Assembly: GCA_029063085.1 (NCBI GenBank)
Contig: JAIDOW010000018.1
Span: forward strand, 1 to 52,277
Reading direction: 5' to 3'
DNA: 52,277 nucleotides
From: Lachnospiraceae bacterium
GTDB taxonomy: Bacteria > Bacillota > Clostridia > Lachnospirales > Lachnospiraceae
Position numbers and translations under genes: made by a program. Within the stretch, counting starts at the first letter, position 1. Every line of letters starts with the position of its first letter. This document shows, in pieces, positions 26,622-34,012 of the stretch. The notes beneath the pieces are model-generated. The model saw nothing but the letters and a program-made list of their open reading frames with translations, was not told the DNA's origin and did not search any database.

Positions 26622-26735
26622 ATGAAGAAAGTGATAAAATTTATAGCAGGCAGTATGATAATGTTGTTACTGACTGCGTGTGGAAACGTCAAGAAAGATT
26701 TTCAATTTTTTCATTATTTGCAGGAAATTTACTAA
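26622..26735 (+). CDS. Very short lipoprotein (37 residues)
   Basis: A 37-codon frame with an excellent TTAGGAGGTGG site 6 bases before ATG 26622. The sequence MKKVIKFIAGSMIMLLLTAC followed by Gly is a textbook lipoprotein signal with a lipobox Cys20. It leaves a mature peptide of only 18 residues ending QFFHYLQEIY. It may be a genuine lipid-anchored peptide, or the 5' stump of a longer lipoprotein cut by deletion; a strong hairpin follows 7 bases after the stop. No function is assigned. Confidence 0.5.
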   Translation: MKKVIKFIAGSMIMLLLTACGNVKKDFQFFHYLQEIY

Positions 26736-26741
26736 AATTAT

Positions 26742-26772
26742 ACAGCACCAGTCTGTTGCTGACTGGTGCTGT
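26742..26772 (-). terminator. Perfect 12-bp hairpin between convergent genes
   Basis: ACAGCACCAGTC (26742-26753) and GACTGGTGCTGT (26761-26772) pair completely around a 7-base loop. On the minus strand it is followed by ATAATTTTAG, so it most likely ends the minus-strand spore-like gene; on the plus strand the following T content is poor. Confidence 0.7.
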
Positions 26773-26786
26773 ATGCATATACAAGC

Positions 26787-28055
26787 TTATACAAGCTCTG
26801 CTATTTTGCTGACACCAACATAAATCTGGGAAATTTTATACCAGGTAGGATAGTCAACGATTCCGTTAGCAGGCAGATTGAAGATAGACTGAAATTGTGA
26901 AACAGCAGCCTTTGTACCTTCTCCAAAGATACCGTCTACGGCGATTGTCGGAATAGATGGATAATTTCTTGCAATCCGGTTAAGCTGTTCCTGGATCATT
27001 CTGACTTTGTCACCGGTGGAACCCACGGACAGGTCATAACCCGGCCATGATGCCGGAATACCGGCTATTTGTTCGGCCGAATTGATATACATATCATCAC
27101 CATAGTAATTTCTTATAATTTCGATTGCACTATATCCCTGGTCACCAAGATATTTGGAACCCCATTGGCTCATCCAGTTTGGACAGGTAACACGTTTTCC
27201 GTCGCAATACTGGGTTAAGATTGGCTGTGAGACATTCGGGCGGGACAGATAGTTTGCAAATATAGTATCTACCACTTGAGAGATATTTTCATATACGGTC
27301 TTCTGATAAATCCATTTGTGGTCAAAAGCAGTAGAACTGGTAATGGTAAAATCATAACCTTTTCCACGGTACCACTCCGTATAAACTCTGTTAAGCGTAA
27401 AGGAAATAATTGCTAGTACGTTTGCAGTGATGGAAGCTTCCGGCCACGTGGCATATATTTCACAGGAGGCTACATTTTTAATGTAATCTTTGTATGGAAC
27501 ATAATAATCCGTTGCTGTGGTATCTGTTGGAGAACCATCATGTACGATGATATATTCAGGAACAACAACTCTGCTAAGTACGATTTCGCCACGCTCATCC
27601 ATGGGTTTGATTTCTGCCTCTGCAATTTTAGGAGGATAGAATTCCCATAGAGTGTGTCCCCCGATTACGGTAGGATTATAGAGCTGTTCACTTGTTGCAG
27701 AAGGGGTCAGACGGATGTTTTGCAGACCAATTTCTCCGGAAAGAATCTGTATACCGGTTATTATGGAGTCCTCATATCCTTCTGCCGATATTTTAAGGTT
27801 ATATTCACTGTATGGCTGATTGTCTGAAGGCTCTAAAGAAAATTCCAGTGGTGGTGCAGCCAGCTCGATGTTGGGAGTTCTGCCGTCATTATCTGTTTCT
27901 AACTGTTCAATTGTCTGGTTAGGATTTCCTGTACTTGCAATTTCAATTTTTGCGTTACGTACAGGTATTTCATTATTATCAGAAACTGCATTAATCTGTA
28001 AATAGCCGCGGTCAATATTTTCCTGGGTTGCTCTTAAATGTTTTTTCAATTTCAT
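26787..28055 (-). CDS. SpoIID-like / peptidoglycan-binding-domain protein
   Basis: A 422-residue protein without a signal peptide. The N-terminal ~120 residues look like carboxypeptidase-regulatory-type beta domains (LQINAVSDNNEIPVRNAKIE). The middle resembles SpoIID/amidase-enhancer proteins: YVPYKDYIKNVASCEIYATW, then WMSQWGSKYLGDQGYSAIEI with RNYYGDD, close to the SpoIID C-terminal pattern. The C-terminus (about 345-415) is a PG-binding type 1 domain (VRMIQEQLNRIARNYP, VDGIFGEGTKAAVSQFQSIF). Similar clostridial proteins are linked to spores, but its enzymatic role is not certain. GAAAGGG lies 8 bases before the ATG. It is convergent with tyrS and divergent from the LacI-type regulator. Confidence 0.8.
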   Translation of the reverse strand: MKLKKHLRATQENIDRGYLQINAVSDNNEIPVRNAKIEIASTGNPNQTIEQLETDNDGRTPNIELAAPPLEFSLEPSDNQPYSEYNLKISAEGYEDSIITGIQILSGEIGLQNIRLTPSATSEQLYNPTVIGGHTLWEFYPPKIAEAEIKPMDERGEIVLSRVVVPEYIIVHDGSPTDTTATDYYVPYKDYIKNVASCEIYATWPEASITANVLAIISFTLNRVYTEWYRGKGYDFTITSSTAFDHKWIYQKTVYENISQVVDTIFANYLSRPNVSQPILTQYCDGKRVTCPNWMSQWGSKYLGDQGYSAIEIIRNYYGDDMYINSAEQIAGIPASWPGYDLSVGSTGDKVRMIQEQLNRIARNYPSIPTIAVDGIFGEGTKAAVSQFQSIFNLPANGIVDYPTWYKISQIYVGVSKIAELV

Positions 28056-28100
28056 AATAGAAACCCTTTCCTTGCAAAATGCAAAAAAGCATATTTTTAT

Positions 28101-28127
28101 TATGATATGTAAAGGATATGAGATTGT
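28101..28127 (-). promoter_or_regulatory. Possible mother-cell sigma-K/E-type promoter
   Basis: On the minus strand AC (28127-28126), a 16-base spacer and CATATCATA (28109-28101) fit the loose AC-N16-CATAnnnTA pattern. It lies about 45 bases upstream of the SpoIID-like gene. A match in A+T-rich DNA can easily be chance. Confidence 0.3.
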
Positions 28128-28142
28128 GACTTAAAATGTGAC

Positions 28143-28171
28143 TTGAAATCGTTCCCATATTCCGATATAAT
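28143..28171 (+). promoter_or_regulatory. Promoter with a long leader upstream of the LacI-type gene
   Basis: TTGAAA (28143-28148) and TATAAT (28166-28171) are exactly 17 bases apart. The nearest downstream start codon is at 28461, so a transcript from here would have a ~280-base leader or would include a separate small RNA. Confidence 0.65.
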
Positions 28172-28460
28172 GAACGATAAGCGTGAACGCAGTTTCTGTC
28201 AAAAGCGTGGCGAATGCTTGCAGGTGCATACGTTCCTAGGAGAAGATATGTGAGTGCAACGAACACTGGTTCCTGAAACCTTGGTGAGCACAGTGGGCAT
28301 AGTTTGAAGGTATGCAAAGCTGAAACGGAGGTTTCGAAGTGTGTTCATGCAATGAATATAGTATGGAGTAATATCGGGAGCAACGAACATTGAGGAACCA
28401 AAGCTTCCAAGTGCATTTGTGTAAAGTTTAGTCAGAAACAGTAAATAATCGGAGGCATTT
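28172..28460 (+). other. Structured non-coding stretch with repeated GCAACGAACA core
   Basis: There is no convincing coding frame in about 290 bases. GCAACGAACACTG (28257-28269) recurs as GCAACGAACATTG (28380-28392). Local hairpins include GAAAC-GGAG-GTTTC (28322-28335) and GGTT...AACC (28269-28280). Base composition is more balanced than in the flanks. It may be a structured leader, a small RNA or old repeat debris. Confidence 0.45.
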
Positions 28461-29444
28461 ATGAATATAAATGAAATTGCTGCACTTGCAGGGGTTTCCA
28501 GAGCCACAGTATCCAGATACCTGAACAATGGATATGTCAGTGCAGAAAAAAAAGAACAGATAAAAAAAGTAATAGAAGAAACAGGTTATCAGCCTTCTGC
28601 ACAGGCACAGATGCTTCGTACAAAAAAGACTGGCTTTATCGGAGTTATTTTACCAAAGATTAATTCAGACTCCATCAGCAGGATGGTGCAGGGAATCAGC
28701 AGCATACTGGGTGAAAAGGGGTATCAGTTATTGCTTGCAGATACTCATAATGATGTAAAAGAAGAGATTCGTTATCTCAAACAGTTAAGGCAGAATCATG
28801 TAGACGGCATTATACTGATTGGAACTGTATTTACGAAAGAACATTATAAAGTAATGAAAGACATTACCATACCGATTGTTGTACTGTCACAGTGTGTAAA
28901 GGAGTATTCCTGTGTATATTATGATGATTATGGAGCAGCCAAAGAGTTGACAAAGAGGGCATTGCAGTCTGGAAAGAATCCTGCATTTATCGGAGCAATT
29001 TCCGAGGATGAAGCGGTTGGACAGGAACGGTTATATGGTTTTTTAGATGCCAATTTCGAACAGGATCGTACAATAAAGGAAGAATATTGCACAAATGGAC
29101 TCTTCACAATAGAAAACGGATATGAAAGTGCTAAAAAATTATTAGAAATGGATCCTATGATTGATACACTGATTTGTGCTACTGATAAAATCGCTATGGG
29201 TGCCATGATGTATTTAAAAGATTGTAAAAAACGGATTCCTGAGGATGTACAGCTGGCGGGTTTTGGTGATAATCTGGTAGCAAAGGTCTGCGATCCGAAG
29301 CTGACATCTGTACATTTTTATTATCAGACAAGTGGAGAAGAAGCAGCAAAAATGCTGGTAAATATGATTGAAGATTCCCAGCAGGTTCGCAAGGAAATCA
29401 AAATGGGTTATCAAATAGTAAAAGCCGGAACCTTGAGAGAATAG
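28461..29444 (+). CDS. LacI-family transcriptional regulator
   Basis: A 327-residue regulator with an N-terminal helix-turn-helix, MNINEIAALAGVSRATVSRY, hinge region YQPSAQAQMLRTKKTG and a periplasmic-binding-protein-like sensor (IGVILPKINSDSISRMVQGI; IDTLICATDKIAMGAMMYLK; VQLAGFGDN). Layout and length are typical of ScrR/RbsR-like repressors, which release DNA on binding a sugar or related effector. No sugar-use genes are adjacent, so the target is unknown; it may regulate itself or distant genes. A palindrome TAACGCGTTA about 1 kb downstream is a candidate operator. ATCGGAGGCATTT precedes ATG 28461. Confidence 0.92.
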   Translation: MNINEIAALAGVSRATVSRYLNNGYVSAEKKEQIKKVIEETGYQPSAQAQMLRTKKTGFIGVILPKINSDSISRMVQGISSILGEKGYQLLLADTHNDVKEEIRYLKQLRQNHVDGIILIGTVFTKEHYKVMKDITIPIVVLSQCVKEYSCVYYDDYGAAKELTKRALQSGKNPAFIGAISEDEAVGQERLYGFLDANFEQDRTIKEEYCTNGLFTIENGYESAKKLLEMDPMIDTLICATDKIAMGAMMYLKDCKKRIPEDVQLAGFGDNLVAKVCDPKLTSVHFYYQTSGEEAAKMLVNMIEDSQQVRKEIKMGYQIVKAGTLRE

Positions 29445-29459
29445 GATTCCGGCTTATTT
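29422..29459 (+). terminator. Terminator overlapping the end of the LacI-type gene
   Basis: AAGCCGGAA (29422-29430) pairs with TTCCGGCTT (29447-29455), followed by ATTTTG. The stop codon lies in the loop. The site also separates it from the convergent focA-like gene. Confidence 0.72.
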
Positions 29460-29473
29460 TGTATTTGAAAAGA

Positions 29474-30304
29474 TTAATTCTTATCCCATCTTACATTGAT
29501 AAAATAGAGCATAAGACCGATAAAGAAGCCCCCTAAAATATTACCAATAGTAACAGGTATGAGGTTACCGAATACGCCGCCCACGTGCAGGTGTTCGAGC
29601 TGTGCGGCTGTGATTCCGTAGAGTTCTTCTGCCTTTGCAGTATAGGACGGATTTGTTGCTGCCATGATACCGATTGGAATATAGTACATATTAGCAACAA
29701 CGTGTTCGAAACCATTGATGACAAAGGCACAGATGGGAAACCATGTAGCCATAATCTTACCGGCAGCATCCTTTGCGGCAGCACCTTTTAAGATCGCCAT
29801 ACACACAAGAAAATTACAAAGGATACCGGATGTAATTCCTTTTAGAGGTGTAATGGTCGCTTTGTCAAGAGCTACCTTAATTGTATAGGCTCCGACGGCT
29901 CCATCCCCTATATTCAGATTGCCGCTGTAAAAAATGAGGACATCCATAATCAGGGAACCTAAAAGATTGGCAAAAAATACCACCAGCAGGTTACGGAGGA
30001 AAAGGGATATCCTGATACGCTTGTCCAGTGCAGCCATAACCATCAGGCAGTTACCGGTAAACAGTTCGCCACCCACTAATACGATCATTAAAAGACCCAG
30101 TGGAAAAATGCAGCCTGCCAGTGTTCTTGCCAGCCCCACATTTGTAATGTTGTGGACAGCAGTGTTGCTGGTTACACCTCCCACAGCGATGAACATTCCG
30201 GCCAGAACCCCCATGGCAATCATTTTCGATAGTTTTAAGTTTGCCTTGTTGACAGCTCCGTTTATGTTTAAATCAATAATCTCCTTTGGTGAATTCATTT
30301 CCAT
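29474..30304 (-). CDS. FocA/NirC-family formate/nitrite channel
   Basis: A 276-residue membrane protein of the formate-nitrite transporter family, a pentameric anion channel with six helices per subunit. Family signatures: MGVLAGMFIAVGGVTSNTAV, PLGLLMIVLVGGELFTGN (TM3 region), GILCNFLVCMAILKGAAAKD and GFEHVVANMYYIPIGIMAAT (the conserved FEHxxANM block), then GNLIPVTIGNILGGFFIG. Fermenting Clostridia use such channels for formate export or uptake; nitrite or hydrosulfide remain possible. ATG 30304 was chosen over the TTG at 30310 because GGGGGA lies 9 bases upstream of it and only about 3 from the TTG. It is divergent from an OFA-type transporter. Confidence 0.9.
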   Translation of the reverse strand: MEMNSPKEIIDLNINGAVNKANLKLSKMIAMGVLAGMFIAVGGVTSNTAVHNITNVGLARTLAGCIFPLGLLMIVLVGGELFTGNCLMVMAALDKRIRISLFLRNLLVVFFANLLGSLIMDVLIFYSGNLNIGDGAVGAYTIKVALDKATITPLKGITSGILCNFLVCMAILKGAAAKDAAGKIMATWFPICAFVINGFEHVVANMYYIPIGIMAATNPSYTAKAEELYGITAAQLEHLHVGGVFGNLIPVTIGNILGGFFIGLMLYFINVRWDKN

Positions 30305-30400
30305 ATACAATGTCCCCCTTTTGATTTATAATTACTAATGTTATTTGATATTGCTGAAAATGGATAGAAAAAGACTTCAAAGTTGTTAAATTCAGGTATG

Positions 30401-30419
30401 TTATCTGGTATTCAGATAA
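30401..30419. promoter_or_regulatory. Candidate operator: 7-bp dyad upstream of the FocA-like gene
   Basis: TTATCTG (30401-30407), five bases, then CAGATAA (30413-30419): an exact 19-base dyad typical of a dimeric repressor site. It sits about 100 bases upstream of the focA-like start in the divergent gap. Confidence 0.4.
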
Positions 30420-30450
30420 AATTTTGAACAAAGAGAAATCCTTATATATA

Positions 30451-30470
30451 GTTTAAACGATAACGCGTTA
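30451..30470. promoter_or_regulatory. Adjacent palindromes GTTTAAAC and TAACGCGTTA
   Basis: Two perfect palindromes, GTTTAAAC (30451-30458) and TAACGCGTTA (30461-30470), lie 2 bases apart between the divergent genes. The AACGCGTT centre resembles LacI-family operators. They are upstream of the OFA-gene promoter at 30530. Confidence 0.4.
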
Positions 30471-30529
30471 GAAAGCAACCAATATTTCAATAATTTTTGG
30501 ACTGCCTGAAAACTTTTCTGATATATTAC

Positions 30530-30558
30530 TTGAAAGTTAAAAATCATAGGTGTATAAT
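30530..30558 (+). promoter_or_regulatory. Promoter of the OFA-type MFS gene
   Basis: TTGAAA (30530-30535) and TATAAT (30553-30558) with a 17-base spacer, about 75 bases before the start codon. No matching strong promoter was found for the divergent focA-like gene. Confidence 0.75.
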
Positions 30559-30633
30559 ATATGCGTTTGGTTTCTGAGAACATAAACAGAGAATTTTTGT
30601 GTAAAACAAGAAATACGGAGGGATGAATGAATT

Positions 30634-32007
30634 ATGAGCAAAAGTGAAAAGAAATCAGGAGGATGGCGTACAAATAAATGGTTCCGTGCGGCAATCCCGG
30701 CATTATTACTGCACTGTAGTATAGGTACAGTATACTGCTGGTCAATTTTTAGTCAGGAGATTGCAGATTATATAGGTTTTTCTAAAGGTGCAACGGAATG
30801 GGCATTTAGTTTTGCAATCTTTTTCTTAGGAATGTCGGCAGCATTTTTAGGTAATGTTGTTGAGAAGGATATTCATAAATCCTCTCTGATCGCAGCAATT
30901 TGTTTTGCTCTTGGTATGGCAGGTACAGGCTTCTTTATTTATTATGGTGGTGTACATCAGGGAAGTATGCTTGCATTGATTGGTATTTATGTTTGTTATG
31001 GTTTTATTATGGGTATTGGTCTGGGAACCGGATATTTATCCCCCGTTAAAACACTGATGCTTTGGTTTGAAGATAGAAAGGGTCTTGCTACAGGTCTTGC
31101 TGTTGCAGGTTTTGGGGCGGCAAAGGCGATTGCAAGTCCTATTATGCAGGCAATGCTGGACAATTTAGGCGAGGGCGGTATTTACAAAATGTTCATGATT
31201 CTGGCATGTGTATATTTTGTGATGATGTTTGTTGGTCATTTATTATTAAAGAAGCCGGAAGGCTGGCATGAACCGCAGACAAAAGAAAAAAGCCAGGGTG
31301 TTATGGCTGTCATTAAGTCCAAACCGATTGCAAACTATATTGGAATCTGGTTAATGTTCTATATTAATATTACATGTGGCCTTGCTTTGATCTCCCAGGA
31401 AAAGATGATTGTAAAATGTATCGGTCTTGCGAGTGCAGTAGGAATTATTTCTACGGTATCTGCGGTGTTTAATGCCGGTGGACGTCTTGGATTTTCTGCA
31501 TGGGCAGATACAATGAAGGATAGAAACACTATTTATAAGCTGATTTTTATTCTTTCCATTGCATTTACAGCAATCATACTTTTGACCAGTGGAATCGAAA
31601 AAGGAGAGGGCAATATGGTTCTGACAGCATTGGTGTTGTGCTTAATCTTTGTAGTAAATGCAGGATATGGCGGTGGTTTCTCCAATGTACCGACGCTCCT
31701 TTCCGATCATTATGGAATGAGCAATATCAGTGCGATTCATGGAATTACTTTGTCAGCATGGGCATTTGCAGGTCTTACCGGTAACCAGATGGCTACGTGG
31801 ATTGTAAATAATTTTGGTGAAGTGAAAGAAATCTCACATGAACTTGCTGATGGTACAGTGGAAATTCTTACTGTTAATCCAACAGGATATCAGCATGTAT
31901 TATATGCAACCATTGTACTGTATATTATTGCACTGATTGTTTGTCTGGTAATGGTTAAGCCAACAGACAAGGCATTAGAAGCAAAGAAACAAAAGGCAGG
32001 AAATTAA
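30634..32007 (+). CDS. MFS transporter, OFA (oxalate/formate antiporter-like) family
   Basis: A 457-residue major facilitator protein with 12 predicted helices. The N-terminal half has LHCSIGTVYCWSIFSQEIAD, matching the G-x-x-YxWS-F pattern of OFA proteins. LGTGYLSPVKTLMLWFEDRK and GLATGLAVAGFGAAKAIASP are further OFA blocks, followed by LLKKPEGWHEP at the central loop. OFA members exchange or take up small carboxylates such as oxalate, formate, lactate or pyruvate; the substrate here is unknown. GGAGGGATG precedes ATG 30634. The divergent formate-channel-like gene makes a monocarboxylate substrate plausible. Confidence 0.85.
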   Translation: MSKSEKKSGGWRTNKWFRAAIPALLLHCSIGTVYCWSIFSQEIADYIGFSKGATEWAFSFAIFFLGMSAAFLGNVVEKDIHKSSLIAAICFALGMAGTGFFIYYGGVHQGSMLALIGIYVCYGFIMGIGLGTGYLSPVKTLMLWFEDRKGLATGLAVAGFGAAKAIASPIMQAMLDNLGEGGIYKMFMILACVYFVMMFVGHLLLKKPEGWHEPQTKEKSQGVMAVIKSKPIANYIGIWLMFYINITCGLALISQEKMIVKCIGLASAVGIISTVSAVFNAGGRLGFSAWADTMKDRNTIYKLIFILSIAFTAIILLTSGIEKGEGNMVLTALVLCLIFVVNAGYGGGFSNVPTLLSDHYGMSNISAIHGITLSAWAFAGLTGNQMATWIVNNFGEVKEISHELADGTVEILTVNPTGYQHVLYATIVLYIIALIVCLVMVKPTDKALEAKKQKAGN

Positions 32008-32034
32008 ATTTTAATAAATAACTTAAAGAATCTG

Positions 32035-32060
32035 AACCACCGGTTTAACCGGTGGTTTTT
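32035..32060 (+). terminator. Terminator of the OFA-type gene
   Basis: AACCACCGG (32035-32043) and CCGGTGGTT (32049-32057) pair perfectly around TTTAA, followed directly by T residues. This is a strong intrinsic terminator. Confidence 0.9.
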
Positions 32061-32149
32061 GTAAAATTAAGATACAAATAAACGCATCTATCTGTGTACA
32101 TTTGTGAGAGATGCGTTGTTTTGATATAATGATTGTTATGAAATTGCGA

Positions 32150-32737
32150 TTACAGTAATTCTCTTTTCTTTATATCATATTCTTCCTGGGTAATTGCCCC
32201 CATATCAAGTAATTCCTTGTATTTTTTTAGTATGTCTAAGTTGTCAGCTTTGTCAGAATCCAACTGTTCTGGGGATTCGGGGTTTACCCATTTCTCCCCG
32301 GCAACTGTTTTTGCGTCATTTTCTGATTTTTTCATACCACAGGTACATATCACTTTATGTATGGTATTTTCTGTTCCGCAATTAACGCAAATCCATTTTT
32401 CCAGATCTTTTCTATCTGTATATAAGAAAGTTTGTTTCGGTGTTCCACATGTACAAGTGGTTACATAATTTGCATTTGCTTTTTTACACTTAGGACACTG
32501 CCATAGTTTACCAGAATTGATGTCTTTTTCTCTTGATATTCTGGAAAGTGATGTTTCCGATCCGGAATAGACAGGTTTTTCATATGGTGCCTTGGTTGCA
32601 GCAACGAGAAATGCAAAGATTCCAAATAAGAATCCCCACAGGTACCATGGACCAGGATCATATCCTTTATTGTCCATAACCTTTGCACAGACAATTGACC
32701 AAATAATACCATATGCAATTAAATAAAATAGTTCCAT
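32150..32737 (-). CDS. Two-helix zinc-ribbon membrane protein with C-terminal SHOCT motif
   Basis: A 195-residue protein. Two hydrophobic helices (about residues 3-20 and 30-48) are joined by MDNKGYDPGPWYLWG. They are followed by two cytoplasmic zinc-ribbon-like blocks, CPKCKKANANYVTTCTCG and CVNCGTENTIHKVICTCG. The C-terminus, ILKKYKELLDMGAITQEEYD then IKKRELL, is a clear SHOCT motif, which often mediates oligomerisation. Such proteins are common in Firmicutes and have no defined function. It is transcribed away from plsX from its own promoter. Confidence 0.78.
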   Translation of the reverse strand: MELFYLIAYGIIWSIVCAKVMDNKGYDPGPWYLWGFLFGIFAFLVAATKAPYEKPVYSGSETSLSRISREKDINSGKLWQCPKCKKANANYVTTCTCGTPKQTFLYTDRKDLEKWICVNCGTENTIHKVICTCGMKKSENDAKTVAGEKWVNPESPEQLDSDKADNLDILKKYKELLDMGAITQEEYDIKKRELL

Positions 32738-32773
32738 ATAAAATCTCCTTTCTGAATAAAAAATACAGATTTG

Positions 32774-32802
32774 ATTATAAATTTATGTAAATGTAATGTC
32801 AA
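32774..32802 (-). promoter_or_regulatory. Promoter of the zinc-ribbon gene
   Basis: On the minus strand, TTGACA (32802-32797), a 17-base spacer and TATAAT (32779-32774): a perfect consensus sigma-A promoter, about 37 bases upstream of the start codon. Confidence 0.85.
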
Positions 32803-32850
32803 TATATACTAATTTTGTGGTTTGATTTAAGAATCCTTTTTGGTTTCTGT

Positions 32851-32879
32851 TTGTCAAAGAAGGCATTTTATGGTATAGT
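32851..32879 (+). promoter_or_regulatory. Promoter of the plsX-rnc-smc-ftsY cluster
   Basis: TTGTCA (32851-32856) and TATAGT (32874-32879) are separated by 17 bases, about 50 bases upstream of plsX. Confidence 0.75.
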
Positions 32880-32929
32880 AAATAGGTTGTATTGTGCTTA
32901 AAAGCAAATACGGAAACGGAGGGCAGATG

Positions 32930-33937
32930 ATGTCAGAATTAACTAAAGTGGTATTAGATGCAATGGGGGGAGACCATTCACCGGGAGAAATGGTTCTTGG
33001 AGCTGTAAACGCAGTAAAAGAGAAAAAAGATTTATTTGTATATATAGTAGGACCGGAAGAGAAAATTAAGATTGAACTTGCAAAATATGAATATCCAAAG
33101 GAACAGATAGAAATCGTACATGCACAGGATGAAATTACCTGTCATGATACACCAGTCAATGCGATCCGCTCCAAAAAAGAGTCTTCTATGGTAGTAGGAT
33201 TGCATATGGTCAAGGAAGGAAAAGCGGATGGTATTGTATCTGCGGGGAACTCCGGTGCACTTTTAGTCGGCGGGCAGGTGCTGGTGGGAAAAATGAAAGG
33301 GATTGAGCGTGCACCGTTAGCACCCATTGTTCCGACTGTAAACGGTGTGTCTTTGTTGATCGACTGTGGTGCTAATGTAGATGCAAAACCGAGCAATCTG
33401 GTACAGTTTGCACAAATGGGTTCCATTTATATGGAGCATGTAGTGGGTATTAAGAATCCAAGGGTCGGTATTGTCAATATCGGTGCTGAGGAGGAGAAGG
33501 GAAATGCATTGGTAAAAGAAACATTTCCTATGTTAAAAGCCTGCGATAATATTAATTTTATTGGGAGTGTTGAGGCAAGGGATTTCCCTTATGGAGCAGC
33601 AGATGTCGTGGTGACGGAAGCATTTGTTGGCAATGTCATGTTAAAGCTTACAGAAGGACTGGCATCAGGACTGATCAAGAAGGTCAAGGAAGGAATGACG
33701 GCTACACCGGTTGCTACTATTGGGGCGGCTTTAGTAAAAAAACAAATCAAGAATACCTTAAAGGCGTTTGATGCCACAGAATACGGGGGAGCGCCACTTT
33801 TGGGTCTTAATGGGCTGGTTGTAAAGATTCATGGGAATGCTACAAATAAAGAAGTAAAAAATGCATTATTTCAGGTAGGAACTTTTAAAAAGCAGAAGAT
33901 AAATGAGAAGATTAAACAATATCTTTTAGGCGAATAG
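32930..33937 (+). CDS. plsX: Phosphate acyltransferase PlsX
   Basis: A 335-residue enzyme that converts acyl-ACP to acyl-phosphate for PlsY, the first step of phospholipid synthesis in most Gram-positives. Signature blocks: KVVLDAMGGDHSPGEMVLGA at the N-terminus, VSAGNSGALLVGGQVLVGKM, LLIDCGANVDAKPSNLVQFA, VGIVNIGAEEEKGN and GAPLLGLNGLVVKIHGNA. ATG 32930 is preferred because GGAGGG lies 6 bases upstream; ATG 32927 is only 3 bases from it. rpmF usually precedes plsX and acpP usually follows; neither is present here. Confidence 0.96.
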   Translation: MSELTKVVLDAMGGDHSPGEMVLGAVNAVKEKKDLFVYIVGPEEKIKIELAKYEYPKEQIEIVHAQDEITCHDTPVNAIRSKKESSMVVGLHMVKEGKADGIVSAGNSGALLVGGQVLVGKMKGIERAPLAPIVPTVNGVSLLIDCGANVDAKPSNLVQFAQMGSIYMEHVVGIKNPRVGIVNIGAEEEKGNALVKETFPMLKACDNINFIGSVEARDFPYGAADVVVTEAFVGNVMLKLTEGLASGLIKKVKEGMTATPVATIGAALVKKQIKNTLKAFDATEYGGAPLLGLNGLVVKIHGNATNKEVKNALFQVGTFKKQKINEKIKQYLLGE

Positions 33938-34012
33938 CAGGGAAAAGGTATTATACGACCGGACTATGCAGGAAAACAGTGATATAGAGCATAAATTATT
34001 TGGAGATTAACA

